From positions 1 to 20,928 of the forward strand of contig JAAXQD010000196.1 of assembly GCA_012974475.1 (NCBI GenBank): a DNA stretch of 20,928 nucleotides, given 5' to 3'. This document shows, one piece after another, positions 1-6,920 of the stretch. Numbering within the stretch: position 1 is the stretch's first letter; each line of letters starts with the position of its first letter. The notes under the pieces were generated by a model, which was not told the DNA's origin, did no database searches, and saw only the letters and a program-made list of their open reading frames with translations. The DNA is from Desulfobacterales bacterium (GTDB taxonomy: Bacteria > Desulfobacterota > Desulfobacteria > Desulfobacterales > UBA11574). The position numbers and the translations under genes were made by a program.

Positions 1-2
1 TA

Positions 3-129
3 GATGGCTAAGTAAAAAGGTTCATATACAAGGCGTAGTATTTTTTCAGGAACGAGGCCATACATGTAGTATGCCGAGTGTCTGAAAAAATACTACAACA
101 CAGTAGATGGGACTTTTTACGACGCCATC
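3..129. repeat. Nested palindromic intergenic repeat (MITE/REP-like)
   Basis: An imperfect palindrome spans this stretch. The outer arms are GATGGC (3-8) with GCCATC (124-129), and GTAAAAAG (12-19) with CTTTTTAC (113-120), separated by a symmetric 3-nt mismatch. A perfect 15-bp inner inverted repeat follows (35-49 with 82-96), and a short central near-hairpin is built on ATAC/GTAT around 57-76. The right end (111-131) matches the right end of the element at 4590-4720 in 18 of 21 positions. No protein is encoded. The element stops just before the ribosome binding site of the next gene. The left flank is cut by the window edge, so a target duplication cannot be judged. Confidence 0.75.
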
Positions 130-141
130 AAGGAAAGTATC

Positions 142-885
142 TTGACTGTATTGCAATTACAGGAATTGAGTAAGGCATTCAACGGCATCTACGCCCTGAG
201 CAACATTAATTTCACCATTAATGAAGGAGAAATTGTGGGCCTGGTGGGGCCCAATGGTGCAGGAAAAACGACCTTGTTCAATCTCATCAGCGGACGGTTA
301 AGGCCCGGCAGTGGCAAAATTCTGTTTGAAGGCAAGGATATTACCGGCTTTAAGCCTCATGCCGTCTGCAAGTTGGGAATCAGTCGAACATTCCAGTCCT
401 CCCGCCCGTTTTCCCGGATGAGTACGCTGCATAATGTGTTGGCAGGACAAGTTTTTGGCAAAGGATTTTCTCTGCACGTCCGGCCGGAAGATGAACAAAT
501 GGCCCATGAACTCCTGGACGTCGTTGGCATTGCTCACAAAGCCGAAACCCTAGCCGCTAATCTCACCCTCAGTGAACAGCGACGGATGGACTTGGCCCGG
601 GCCCTGGCGACCCGTCCGAAGCTTCTCTTACTGGACGAGGTGGCGGCCGGATTCAGTCCTGTTTTGGTGAAACAGGCGATTAAATTGATCAACAGGGTTC
701 GGGAGAGAGGGGTAACGCTCTTGATTATCGATCACTTTTTGAATCTGAGCCTAAAAGTTGCAGACCGCCTGCTGGCAATCGATCACGGAGAAAAAATCGC
801 AGAAGGTCCGCCCAATATTGTCATGAAGAACCGGGAAGTGCTCCGAGCTTATCTTGGCATGAGATACCAGGATGAAAAAGATTAA
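142..885 (+). CDS. livG: ABC transporter ATP-binding protein, LivG family
   Basis: Cytoplasmic ATPase subunit of a branched-chain amino acid-type (HAAT) importer; it would pair with the LivF-like protein encoded next and drive a LivH/LivM-type permease. The 247-residue length is normal for LivG. Walker A is GPNGAGKTT (about residues 36-44), the Q-loop lies in RTFQSSRPF, Walker B is LLLLDE, and the H-loop histidine is in IIDHF. The signature motif is unusual: LSEQRR replaces the common LSGGQ/LSYGQQRR type, and DEVAAG replaces DEPAAG. The start is a TTG codon preceded by AAGGAAAG at a 6-7 nt distance, and from there the N-terminus aligns with LivG. The permease and binding-protein genes are presumably left of the window. 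The true substrate is unknown; aromatic acids or amides are also carried by members of this family. Confidence 0.9.
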   Translation: MTVLQLQELSKAFNGIYALSNINFTINEGEIVGLVGPNGAGKTTLFNLISGRLRPGSGKILFEGKDITGFKPHAVCKLGISRTFQSSRPFSRMSTLHNVLAGQVFGKGFSLHVRPEDEQMAHELLDVVGIAHKAETLAANLTLSEQRRMDLARALATRPKLLLLDEVAAGFSPVLVKQAIKLINRVRERGVTLLIIDHFLNLSLKVADRLLAIDHGEKIAEGPPNIVMKNREVLRAYLGMRYQDEKD

Positions 886-952
886 TCGCATAATAACCTA
901 TCGTAAAATTAACCTGTGAGATACTAAGGTGTTTTGAATATCAGAATACCCG

Positions 953-1050
953 CCTGCCATGCAAAGTGGTTAGGGACAAAATAATAATAGCATTATTAAC
1001 ATCTGCATTGGGTTGCTATCCCTAATCTTCTCAAAGGCATTGCGGGCAGG
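953..1050. repeat. Imperfect palindrome in the livG-livF gap
   Basis: The 221-bp gap 886-1106 has no gene but holds nested inverted repeats: CCTGCC (953-958) with GGCAGG (1045-1050), TTAGGGA (970-976) with TCCCTAA (1019-1025), and an AT-rich core near 980-999 (AATAAT/ATTATT). Transcribed RNA could fold into one long interrupted hairpin. It may be a dispersed repeat or may tune livF relative to livG. No start site or operator can be identified with confidence. The rest of the gap shows nothing recognisable. Confidence 0.55.
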
Positions 1051-1106
1051 TCGAACAAAAAATGATGAATGTCGAAGGATACGGCCCCTAAAAACCGAGT
1101 GAAATT

Positions 1107-1850
1107 ATGGAAATCCAGAGACCGATATTAAAGGTGTGTAATCTGAATGTTCATTACGGTGACGTTCATGTTCTGAAACAGTTTAATTTAACGATATGCG
1201 CCAACCAGATCGTTTCGGTTGTCGGGACCAATGGCTCCGGCAAGACGACACTGCTGAAGGCGGTTGCCGGTATTTTGCGTCCGGTCCAGGGCACAATCGT
1301 CTATCACCATGAGCAAATCCAGACGCTTTCTGTGCACGAAGTGGTCCGAAGGGGTCTTGTTTATGTGTCCGAAGGAATGAATGTATTTCCTTTCATGAGC
1401 GTCTTGGAGAACCTGGAGGTTGGTGCCTATATTGCCAGAGAGAAAAAGAAAGACCGGCTTTCCTTGGTGTTTGAAATCTTTCCTGTCCTGGCGGATAAAC
1501 TCCGGCAGATGGCAGGCACCTTGAGCGGAGGCCAGAAAAGAATGTTAACCATAGCGCGCGGTCTAATGAGCGATCCTGATCTTCTCCTTCTGGACGATCC
1601 GTTTCTCGGTTTGGCTCCAAAAGATGTGAATCGGCTTTGCGACACCTTAAAACAGATCCGACGTTACGGTATTACGCTGTTTTTAGCCGGTCAGCATGTG
1701 CGCCGAATCCTAAGGGTGGCCACCAAAGCCTTTCTTGTGGAGGAAGGGAGAATAACACTCGCTGGAACCGGAGAGCAGCTGCTGGGCCATCCACATCTAC
1801 GGGAAACCCTCTTCGGGATTGTGGCGGAGTCTGGAATTGAAATACCGTAA
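1107..1850 (+). CDS. livF: ABC transporter ATP-binding protein, LivF family
   Basis: Second cytoplasmic ATPase of the branched-chain amino acid-type importer, expected to form a heterodimer with the LivG-like subunit. It has 247 residues, slightly above the usual 235-240. Walker A is GTNGSGKTT (about residues 41-49). The LivF-type segment YVSEGMNVFPFMSVLENL is present, the signature LSGGQKR is canonical, and the H-loop histidine is in GQHVRR. Walker B reads LLLLDDP, so the usual catalytic glutamate after the Walker B aspartate is an aspartate. The ATG at 1107 has only a weak Shine-Dalgarno-like GAGTG upstream. The 221-bp separation from livG is long for genes of one transporter, but the shared strand and family logic make joint function very likely. 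Confidence 0.9.
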   Translation: MEIQRPILKVCNLNVHYGDVHVLKQFNLTICANQIVSVVGTNGSGKTTLLKAVAGILRPVQGTIVYHHEQIQTLSVHEVVRRGLVYVSEGMNVFPFMSVLENLEVGAYIAREKKKDRLSLVFEIFPVLADKLRQMAGTLSGGQKRMLTIARGLMSDPDLLLLDDPFLGLAPKDVNRLCDTLKQIRRYGITLFLAGQHVRRILRVATKAFLVEEGRITLAGTGEQLLGHPHLRETLFGIVAESGIEIP

Positions 1851-1893
1851 TACCTAAAATCTTCAAGGTCCCGGAGATTCAGGAAAATGATTA

Positions 1894-1924
1894 TTGACTT
1901 CGGGCCCAAAAAATAGAATATTAT
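1894..1924 (+). promoter_or_regulatory. Possible sigma70 promoter upstream of the thioesterase gene
   Basis: TTGACT (1894-1899) is one base off the -35 consensus, and TATTAT (1919-1924) is one base off the -10 consensus. The spacer is 19 nt, longer than the ideal 17. The site lies about 80 bp upstream of the start codon at 2003 in a 152-bp gap with no other obvious signal. Tentative; read-through from livF is equally possible. Confidence 0.35.
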
Positions 1925-2002
1925 TCAGTTACTGATTTTTCTTTAGTACGGTCCTTATTGAGTTAAATATATTGAATTTTATCATTAATGGAGGAATAAG
2001 CG

Positions 2003-2401
2003 ATGTCCGAGGAACTGAAAGTTGGTATGACCCATGAAATTGAACGGCAAACTACCGAAGAAATGTCGGCGCAAAATGTCTTCCCCCATGTACCCCATGT
2101 CTATGCCACGAGCGTGATGGTGGGACACATGGAAGCGGTTTGTGCCGAAATGGTCCTCTCTCATTTAGGTGAAGGTGAACAGACCGTTGGCATCGGAATG
2201 AAATTTTCGCACACGGCGGCTACGCCGTTAGGAATGAAAGTTCGATTCAGCGCCAAATTGATCGAAGTAGATGGCCGAAAATTGGTCTTCGAGGTGGAAG
2301 GCTATGATGAAGCGGACAAAATCGGTAAAGCTACGCACCAGCGTTTTATCATCGATGCTGAAAAGTTTAACAGCCGGGTGGCAAAAAAAGCAGGAACATA
2401 G
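2003..2401 (+). CDS. FlK-like hotdog-fold acyl-CoA thioesterase
   Basis: Predicted cytoplasmic hotdog-fold thioesterase of the fluoroacetyl-CoA thioesterase (FlK) family, hydrolysing a short acyl-CoA to acid plus CoA. It has 132 residues, close to FlK. The catalytic residues reported for FlK (Thr42, Glu50, His76) have counterparts here at Thr36 (in VYATSV), Glu44 (in GHMEAV) and His70 (in SHTAATP), with identical 8- and 26-residue spacing. The start has a strong GGAGGAA ribosome site at 1990-1996. It precedes an ADP-forming acyl-CoA synthetase by 151 bp, which fits a role in acyl-CoA turnover or removal of inhibitory CoA esters. Fluoroacetate resistance need not be the function; many anaerobes carry such proteins and the substrate is unknown. 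Confidence 0.85.
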   Translation: MSEELKVGMTHEIERQTTEEMSAQNVFPHVPHVYATSVMVGHMEAVCAEMVLSHLGEGEQTVGIGMKFSHTAATPLGMKVRFSAKLIEVDGRKLVFEVEGYDEADKIGKATHQRFIIDAEKFNSRVAKKAGT

Positions 2402-2483
2402 AATCAGGGAGCAAGGATCAGGGTTCGGGAAATATTCGTGTTTCTTATTTTGAAAGCCGGAATGTTGTAACCATTTTGAATGT

Positions 2484-2508
2484 CGAATATCGAACACCGA
2501 ATATCGAA
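2484..2508. repeat. Tandem CGAATATCGAA short repeats
   Basis: Two exact copies of CGAATATCGAA (2484-2494 and 2498-2508) are separated by CAC, in the 151-bp gap between the thioesterase and synthetase genes. The core AATATCGA recurs at 4582-4589 and 4721-4728, flanking the palindromic element there. Repeats of this kind are familiar in deltaproteobacterial intergenic DNA (recollection, not checked). Function unknown. Confidence 0.5.
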
Positions 2509-2552
2509 GGATAAAGACTATATGTAGATATTCATCATAAAGGAGGAAAGCC

Positions 2553-4583
2553 ATGACGGTACCGGATTCCATAACCCAGCTTGATGCAATTCTCAAGCCA
2601 AAAAGTGTGGCCGTTATCGGTGCTTCAACCAGTCCGGACAAAATGGGCCATGAGATTCTGAAAAACATCATAGACAGCGGCTTTAAAGGGGCTGTTTACC
2701 CGATTAATCCCAAGGCCGATATTATTCTCGATCTTATCTGTCACAAAAGCGTCAAAGATATCCCAGAGCCGCCGGACATGGCTGTTATCATCATTCCTGC
2801 CCGGTTTGTACCCCAGGCAGTTCAGGAATGCGGTGAAGCCGGTGTGAAAGGCGCAGTGATCATTACCGGCGGTTTCAGTGAGGCCGGTGATGAAGGCGAA
2901 GAACTCCAGAACCAGGTGGTTGAGGCGGCGCAAAGATTCGGCGTTCGGGTGATCGGTCCCAACTGCCAGGGCGTGAACAATCCCCATCATCCCCTGTGTG
3001 CATCCTGGCCCCTGCTGACCTACCAGGGAAAAATCGCACTCATTTCCCAGAGTGGTACAGTCGGTGCTGCAATGATGGATTGGTTGTCCGAGGACAAACT
3101 GGGAACTGCCAGTTTTGTCAGTATGGGCAACCGGGCGGATGTAGATGAAGCGGATCTTATTGCCTATTTCAACCAGGACCCGAACACCGAAGTGATTGCA
3201 GCGTATATTGAAGGAATAAAGCGTCCCGAGCGTTTCATTCAGGCGGTGGAGGAGCTGAAGAAACCGTTGGTGGTTCTCAAATCCGGCCGAACACCCAAAG
3301 GAAAAGTTGCGGCGGAGTCCCACACCAAAGCCCTTGCCGGTGCGGATGCCATCTATGAAGCCCTCTTTTCAAAATATGCCATTTGTCGGGCCTACACAGC
3401 AGAGGAATTTTATGACTACGCCAAGGCCCTGGCGTATCTTAAACCACCCAAAGGCAATCGCATTCTTTTTATAACCACATCCGGAGGTGCCGCTATTCTG
3501 GCAATGGATCAGGCTGAGCAGGAAGGCCTAGACGCATCTCCCCTGCCCGAGGATCTGGTGGCGGCGATAACGCCGATCATTCCGGCCCATGCAATAAAGG
3601 CCAACCCCATCGATCTTACCGGAGATGCCAACGCTCAGATGTTCGGTGACGTCATCGAGGTAACCCGAAAGCACTACGACACCCTGGGGGTGATTTTTGG
3701 AGATCCGGTGGAAGGTGCTTCTTCTGTCGTGACCCCCGATGCCAACGAGCTGATTATCTTTTATGGCGGGGCAGACGTGGAACGCCACGAAAGTGAACTC
3801 ATGCACCTTAAAGGAATTCCGGTGTTCCCCACTCCCGAACGGGGAATAAAAGCACTGGCCAGAGTCCTCGAACGCAAAACGCTGGATGTGCCTCAGAAAC
3901 CAACGCTTACGGTTCCTGTGGCCGGCAGACAATTGCCACTTCACCGGGCATTTGCGAAGATTTCCGAACAAGGAATTCCATGCACAGATTTTGCGTTGGC
4001 CAACAGCCAGGTTGCTTCTGTAAAAATTGCCCAAGAGCAGGGATTCCCGGTGGCGCTAAAAATCAGCTCTCCTGATATCGTGCATAAGAGCGATGTCGGC
4101 GGGGTGCACCTCAACTTAAGTTCTGCTGAAGCAGTGGAGGACGCTTACGATGACCTGTTGGCAGCCGTCAACAACAATTGTCCTGAATCCCAGATAGATG
4201 GTGTATTGGTCAGCAAGATGGCCCCGCCGGGCATGGAAGTTATTGTGGGGATGAATCGTGATCCTCAATTCGGTCCGGTGATTCTTTTTGGTCTTGGGGG
4301 CATCATGGTGGAGATTTTTCAGGATGTCAGCCTGCGACTTCTTCCGTTTTCCCGTGGCGATGCCCGTGACATGATCCGGGAAATCAAAGGATATGGACTT
4401 ATTTCAGGATATCGCGGTCAGCCGCCCGTGGACGAGGAAGCACTGGCAGACTGCCTGCTCTCGGTGGCTCAAATGGCGGAGAAGCACCCGGAGATCGTTG
4501 AGATCGATCTCAATCCGGTCATGGCCTACCCGGATGGAATTTTGGTCGTAGATGCCAGAATTATAGAAGAGGACGGAAATTAA
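2553..4583 (+). CDS. ADP-forming acyl-CoA (acetyl-CoA) synthetase, fused alpha-beta
   Basis: Predicted to convert acyl-CoA, ADP and phosphate to free acid, CoA and ATP (the reaction is reversible), conserving energy during anaerobic amino acid or organic acid oxidation. The 676-residue chain is of the fused type. The order is an N-terminal CoA-binding Rossmann domain (1-130, VAVIGAS near the start, GPNCQG at 135-140), a succinyl-CoA-ligase-like domain with SQSGTVG (165-171) and the phospho-histidine motif ESHTKALAG (His257), a second ligase-like domain with YGGADVERHE (404-413), and an ATP-grasp domain (about 455-676) with DIVHKSDVGGVHL (His511), matching the beta-subunit histidine. The start has an excellent AAAGGAGG ribosome site at 2540-2547. 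With the importer and thioesterase upstream it suggests a catabolic unit for an imported acid. The acyl substrate is not deducible; protein acetyltransferase Pat is excluded because no GNAT domain is present. Confidence 0.9.
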   Translation: MTVPDSITQLDAILKPKSVAVIGASTSPDKMGHEILKNIIDSGFKGAVYPINPKADIILDLICHKSVKDIPEPPDMAVIIIPARFVPQAVQECGEAGVKGAVIITGGFSEAGDEGEELQNQVVEAAQRFGVRVIGPNCQGVNNPHHPLCASWPLLTYQGKIALISQSGTVGAAMMDWLSEDKLGTASFVSMGNRADVDEADLIAYFNQDPNTEVIAAYIEGIKRPERFIQAVEELKKPLVVLKSGRTPKGKVAAESHTKALAGADAIYEALFSKYAICRAYTAEEFYDYAKALAYLKPPKGNRILFITTSGGAAILAMDQAEQEGLDASPLPEDLVAAITPIIPAHAIKANPIDLTGDANAQMFGDVIEVTRKHYDTLGVIFGDPVEGASSVVTPDANELIIFYGGADVERHESELMHLKGIPVFPTPERGIKALARVLERKTLDVPQKPTLTVPVAGRQLPLHRAFAKISEQGIPCTDFALANSQVASVKIAQEQGFPVALKISSPDIVHKSDVGGVHLNLSSAEAVEDAYDDLLAAVNNNCPESQIDGVLVSKMAPPGMEVIVGMNRDPQFGPVILFGLGGIMVEIFQDVSLRLLPFSRGDARDMIREIKGYGLISGYRGQPPVDEEALADCLLSVAQMAEKHPEIVEIDLNPVMAYPDGILVVDARIIEEDGN

Positions 4584-4589
4584 TATCGA

Positions 4590-4720
4590 CAGACTCGTAA
4601 AAAGTCCTAAATTCCGTCATGCCTGCGAAGGCAGGCATCCAAAAGTATCTGAAAACACTGGATTCCCGCCTTCGCGGGAATGACGCCAAGGGACGTTTTG
4701 AGACTTTTTACGAAAGCATC
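4590..4720. repeat. 131-bp palindromic element with two internal hairpins (MITE-like)
   Basis: The outer arms are CGTAAAAAGTC (4596-4606) and GACTTTTTACG (4702-4712), a perfect 11-bp inverted repeat. Further in are CGTCAT (4615-4620) and ATGACG (4680-4685). Two perfect local 7-bp hairpins lie inside: TGCCTGC/GCAGGCA (4620-4637) and TTCCCGC/GCGGGAA (4663-4680), each with a 4-nt loop. The 8-mer AATATCGA directly flanks the element on both sides (4582-4589 and 4721-4728), a possible target site duplication. The element sits a few bases after the synthetase stop codon. Its right end is shared with the element at 3-129. No coding capacity, so it would need a transposase supplied elsewhere. Confidence 0.8.
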
Positions 4721-4873
4721 AATATCGAAATTTCAATATCCAACGCTTAAATTTTTAAGATGGACAGTGATCATTGAAGGTTATATATTAAAGTTTCACT
4801 CTATTTATTATGTATAGACACTGAATTCGATGGATCGATATTACGGCAATAAACGCTGAATACGGAAAACAGA

Positions 4874-5812
4874 ATGACGACAGAAGCTGACCAGCTTATA
4901 TTGAAACTAAAAACCAGTTACCCCATGCTGCAGTACTTCACGGACCGCACCTTTGGCGTGGAGATCGAATTTTTCGGGCTGCAATATGTTGCCATACCGA
5001 CAAATAATGGAATCATTAAACCTTACAATATTTCCTCTCGAGCCAAAGACGGGCGACACATGCTCGATCTTATCAAGGATTACAGGATACCCATAAAAGA
5101 TGACAGGGAATCCTGGCATTTCGAGAAAGATGGATCGGTTAGAGGACAAGGTCATACCCGATGCGGCGTCGAACTCACCAGCCCGATCCTGAGGGGAATA
5201 ACCGATCTGGCGCAGGTCTATCAGATGTTTCAGTTTCTCAGTAACATCGAGGGAATCGATATCGATGAATCCTGCGGCCTCCATGTCCATCACGGCGTTG
5301 ACCCTGCAAAATACAGCTGCGTAAACTTACAGCACCTCGTCCGGATCGTTCATCCTTTTGAAAAACAATTTTACCTGCTTATCCCCGGAAATCGTGATGA
5401 AGCGGATACCTGCCGCCCGATGGAAATCGATGTGGAAGCCTTTCTGGACATCTGTGATGGTGATTTGAAATCCGGTAGCTGTGAAATCAAAAAACTCTGG
5501 TATTCCATTGCAAATCGCTGTGCGGAGGAGGCAGACAACTATACGCGTTATGACAAAACCCGATATCACGGCCTGAATCTCCATTCCTACTGGTATCGTT
5601 CCACCATTGAATTTCGATATCACTCAGCCATATTGCACAACATTGATGAAGCTATGCAGTGGATCATTTTCACCCAGTTCCTCGTCGAACTGAGTCAGGG
5701 AAATGCCCCAACCATCTACTACTCCGCCGACGCAAACAAGTGGGTACAGACCATTTGCGATATTTACAAGGATCTCGGCTATGAAAGCCAGATTAAGACG
5801 TTAGCAAACTAA
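4874..5812 (+). CDS. Amidoligase-family protein (COOH-NH2 ligase fold)
   Basis: Resembles the bacterial amidoligase family (glutamine synthetase-like/ATP-grasp-related COOH-NH2 ligases), predicted to form an amide or isopeptide bond with ATP. Visible motifs in order: FGVEIEF (27-33, with metal-binding-type Glu30 and Glu32), FEKDGSV (83-89), GVELTSPIL (98-106), DESCGLHVHHG (131-141, His137 and His139), GLNLHSYW (233-240) and STIEFRYHSA (243-252). These correspond to the family's EiE, DgS, E-SP, CGLHVH, N and EfR landmarks. It has 312 residues, with no signal peptide or membrane segment. The start has only a weak GGAAAA ribosome site. Two class II glutamine amidotransferase paralogues follow on the same strand, 97 bp downstream, suggesting that glutamine-derived ammonia or glutamyl chemistry is coupled to this ligase. 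Substrate unknown; function inferred from fold motifs and neighbours. Confidence 0.82.
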   Translation: MTTEADQLILKLKTSYPMLQYFTDRTFGVEIEFFGLQYVAIPTNNGIIKPYNISSRAKDGRHMLDLIKDYRIPIKDDRESWHFEKDGSVRGQGHTRCGVELTSPILRGITDLAQVYQMFQFLSNIEGIDIDESCGLHVHHGVDPAKYSCVNLQHLVRIVHPFEKQFYLLIPGNRDEADTCRPMEIDVEAFLDICDGDLKSGSCEIKKLWYSIANRCAEEADNYTRYDKTRYHGLNLHSYWYRSTIEFRYHSAILHNIDEAMQWIIFTQFLVELSQGNAPTIYYSADANKWVQTICDIYKDLGYESQIKTLAN

Positions 5813-5840
5813 CCGGCTCCAAACATACTGGAAAAATAAG

Positions 5841-5884
5841 CAAAATAATTAATGGCAAAATAATTGAATTAACTAATTATTTTG
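5841..5884. promoter_or_regulatory. Direct plus inverted CAAAATAATT repeats upstream of the first GATase gene
   Basis: CAAAATAATT occurs at 5841-5850 and 5856-5865 in direct orientation and again inverted at 5875-5884 (AATTATTTTG). The second and third copies form a perfect 10-bp stem with a 9-nt loop, ending 25 nt before the ATG at 5910. It could be an operator, an mRNA hairpin limiting coupling to the amidoligase gene, or a weak AT-rich terminator. The GGGGA ribosome site lies after it. Confidence 0.5.
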
Positions 5885-5909
5885 TCAGGGATAAGAAGCG
5901 GGGACGATC

Positions 5910-6650
5910 ATGTGTGACATTTTCGCCATATCTGCCGGGTATAACTATACCCCCCAGAAATATCTGCCCGTCTTTGCGGAAAAGGGCAAAGAAAACATGA
6001 ACGGCTGGGGTATCGGTTTTTTCCGCGAGGATCAGGCTTTGGTGGAAAAATCATCCGAAAAGGTGTTCACGCAAGATCATGTACACGAAAGCTTCCAGCG
6101 ACTTGCCCGGGTCATCGACAGCCGGATCATCATATCACACGTGAACTGCCCCAAAAGCGGCGGTCGCCACAGTTCTCAACTTCACCCCTTCAAGCTAACC
6201 TTTCTGGATCACGACTGGCTGTTTGCCCAGGTGGGAATTGTTGAAAACATTCACGAATATCAGACCAACGGTACGTCCCGCATGGAAGTCGATGTCTATT
6301 CAGCCAGAATTTTCGAATATTTAAGAGATCAATTGGTATCGCTGAACCAAAAGAACCCGTATATCAGTGTATACATTGGCCTGCGCATCGCTATCCAAAA
6401 GCTTCTGGAAGACTATCCCGGGGATTACACTTTTTTTCTGGCCAATGAATCGTTTCTCTTTGCCTTTTGTAACTTTAGGCAGCTGATGGTTCTCAAGGAG
6501 TCTGAAAGCATGGGAGACATTCTGCTGATTACTTCCTTAAGAGAAAGGCTGATTCGCACTGATTGGCACCCCATAACACCGGACCCTCAATCCAAGGGCG
6601 AGCTTTTGGTGATTGCCGGGCCGGATGTGCTGTATGCAGGTGATGTATAA
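5910..6650 (+). CDS. Class II glutamine amidotransferase-like protein, catalytically degenerate paralogue
   Basis: A 246-residue N-terminal-nucleophile (Ntn) class II glutamine amidotransferase-type protein, related to YafJ-like stand-alone GATases. It starts Met-Cys2, as needed for an N-terminal nucleophile, and has NGWGIGFF (31-38), LHPF (91-94) and EDYPGDYTF (167-175). Compared with its downstream paralogue in the same register, the catalytic landmarks are altered: HVN at 77-79 instead of HIR, QVG at 107-109 instead of HNG, and Tyr130 instead of Asp130. In the GlmS-type GATase domain these correspond to the glutamine-binding Arg, the oxyanion Asn and the substrate-binding Asp. Glutaminase activity is therefore probably lost or changed although Cys2 remains. 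It may act as a regulatory or binding partner of the intact paralogue. ATG at 5910, with GGGGA upstream at an 8-nt distance. Confidence 0.85.
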   Translation: MCDIFAISAGYNYTPQKYLPVFAEKGKENMNGWGIGFFREDQALVEKSSEKVFTQDHVHESFQRLARVIDSRIIISHVNCPKSGGRHSSQLHPFKLTFLDHDWLFAQVGIVENIHEYQTNGTSRMEVDVYSARIFEYLRDQLVSLNQKNPYISVYIGLRIAIQKLLEDYPGDYTFFLANESFLFAFCNFRQLMVLKESESMGDILLITSLRERLIRTDWHPITPDPQSKGELLVIAGPDVLYAGDV

Positions 6651-6683
6651 GAAACACGAAAAAATCAAATTATCTCAATTAAA

Positions 6684-6917
6684 TTTGACAGGATTAACAG
6701 GATAGACCCGATATTTTGTATCCCGTTTTTATCATAAAAATGGGATAGGTTTCAGAGGATTATTTAATAACATTCCACGGAATAAGCAATCCGCCTTTGG
6801 CCTATCAATATTTAAGTCGGCCAATACAGTTAATCTTGTCTGAAATTTAATCTGTTAATATTATTGCGAATAAAAGAGTTGCCTATACAATCATTTTAAT
6901 CTTGCAATCCTGTCAAA
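6684..6917. repeat. Intergenic block bracketed by a perfect 12-bp inverted repeat
   Basis: The 270-bp gap 6651-6920 has no gene. TTTGACAGGATT (6684-6695) is perfectly inverted at 6906-6917, giving a 234-bp bracketed block that ends three bases before the next ATG. Inside, a near-perfect palindrome (6720-6746; ATCCC..GGGAT around TTTTTAT/ATAAAAA) is present, plus AT-rich sequence. The left arm continues as ACAGGATTAACAGGAT, a motif known from widespread bacterial intergenic repeats (recollection). The right arm occupies the place where a ribosome binding site would be expected. Looks like a non-autonomous inserted repeat. Confidence 0.6.
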
Positions 6918-6920
6918 AAC

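Noticed and set aside
2228..2671. 147-residue - strand open frame across the thioesterase/synthetase gap
   Set aside because: Its middle is the translated CGAATATCGAA repeat region and both ends are antisense to clear genes.
4620..4680. CRISPR-like repeats suggested by the two similar hairpins
   Set aside because: Only two hairpins, inverted with respect to each other and within one palindromic element; no spacer periodicity and no cas genes.
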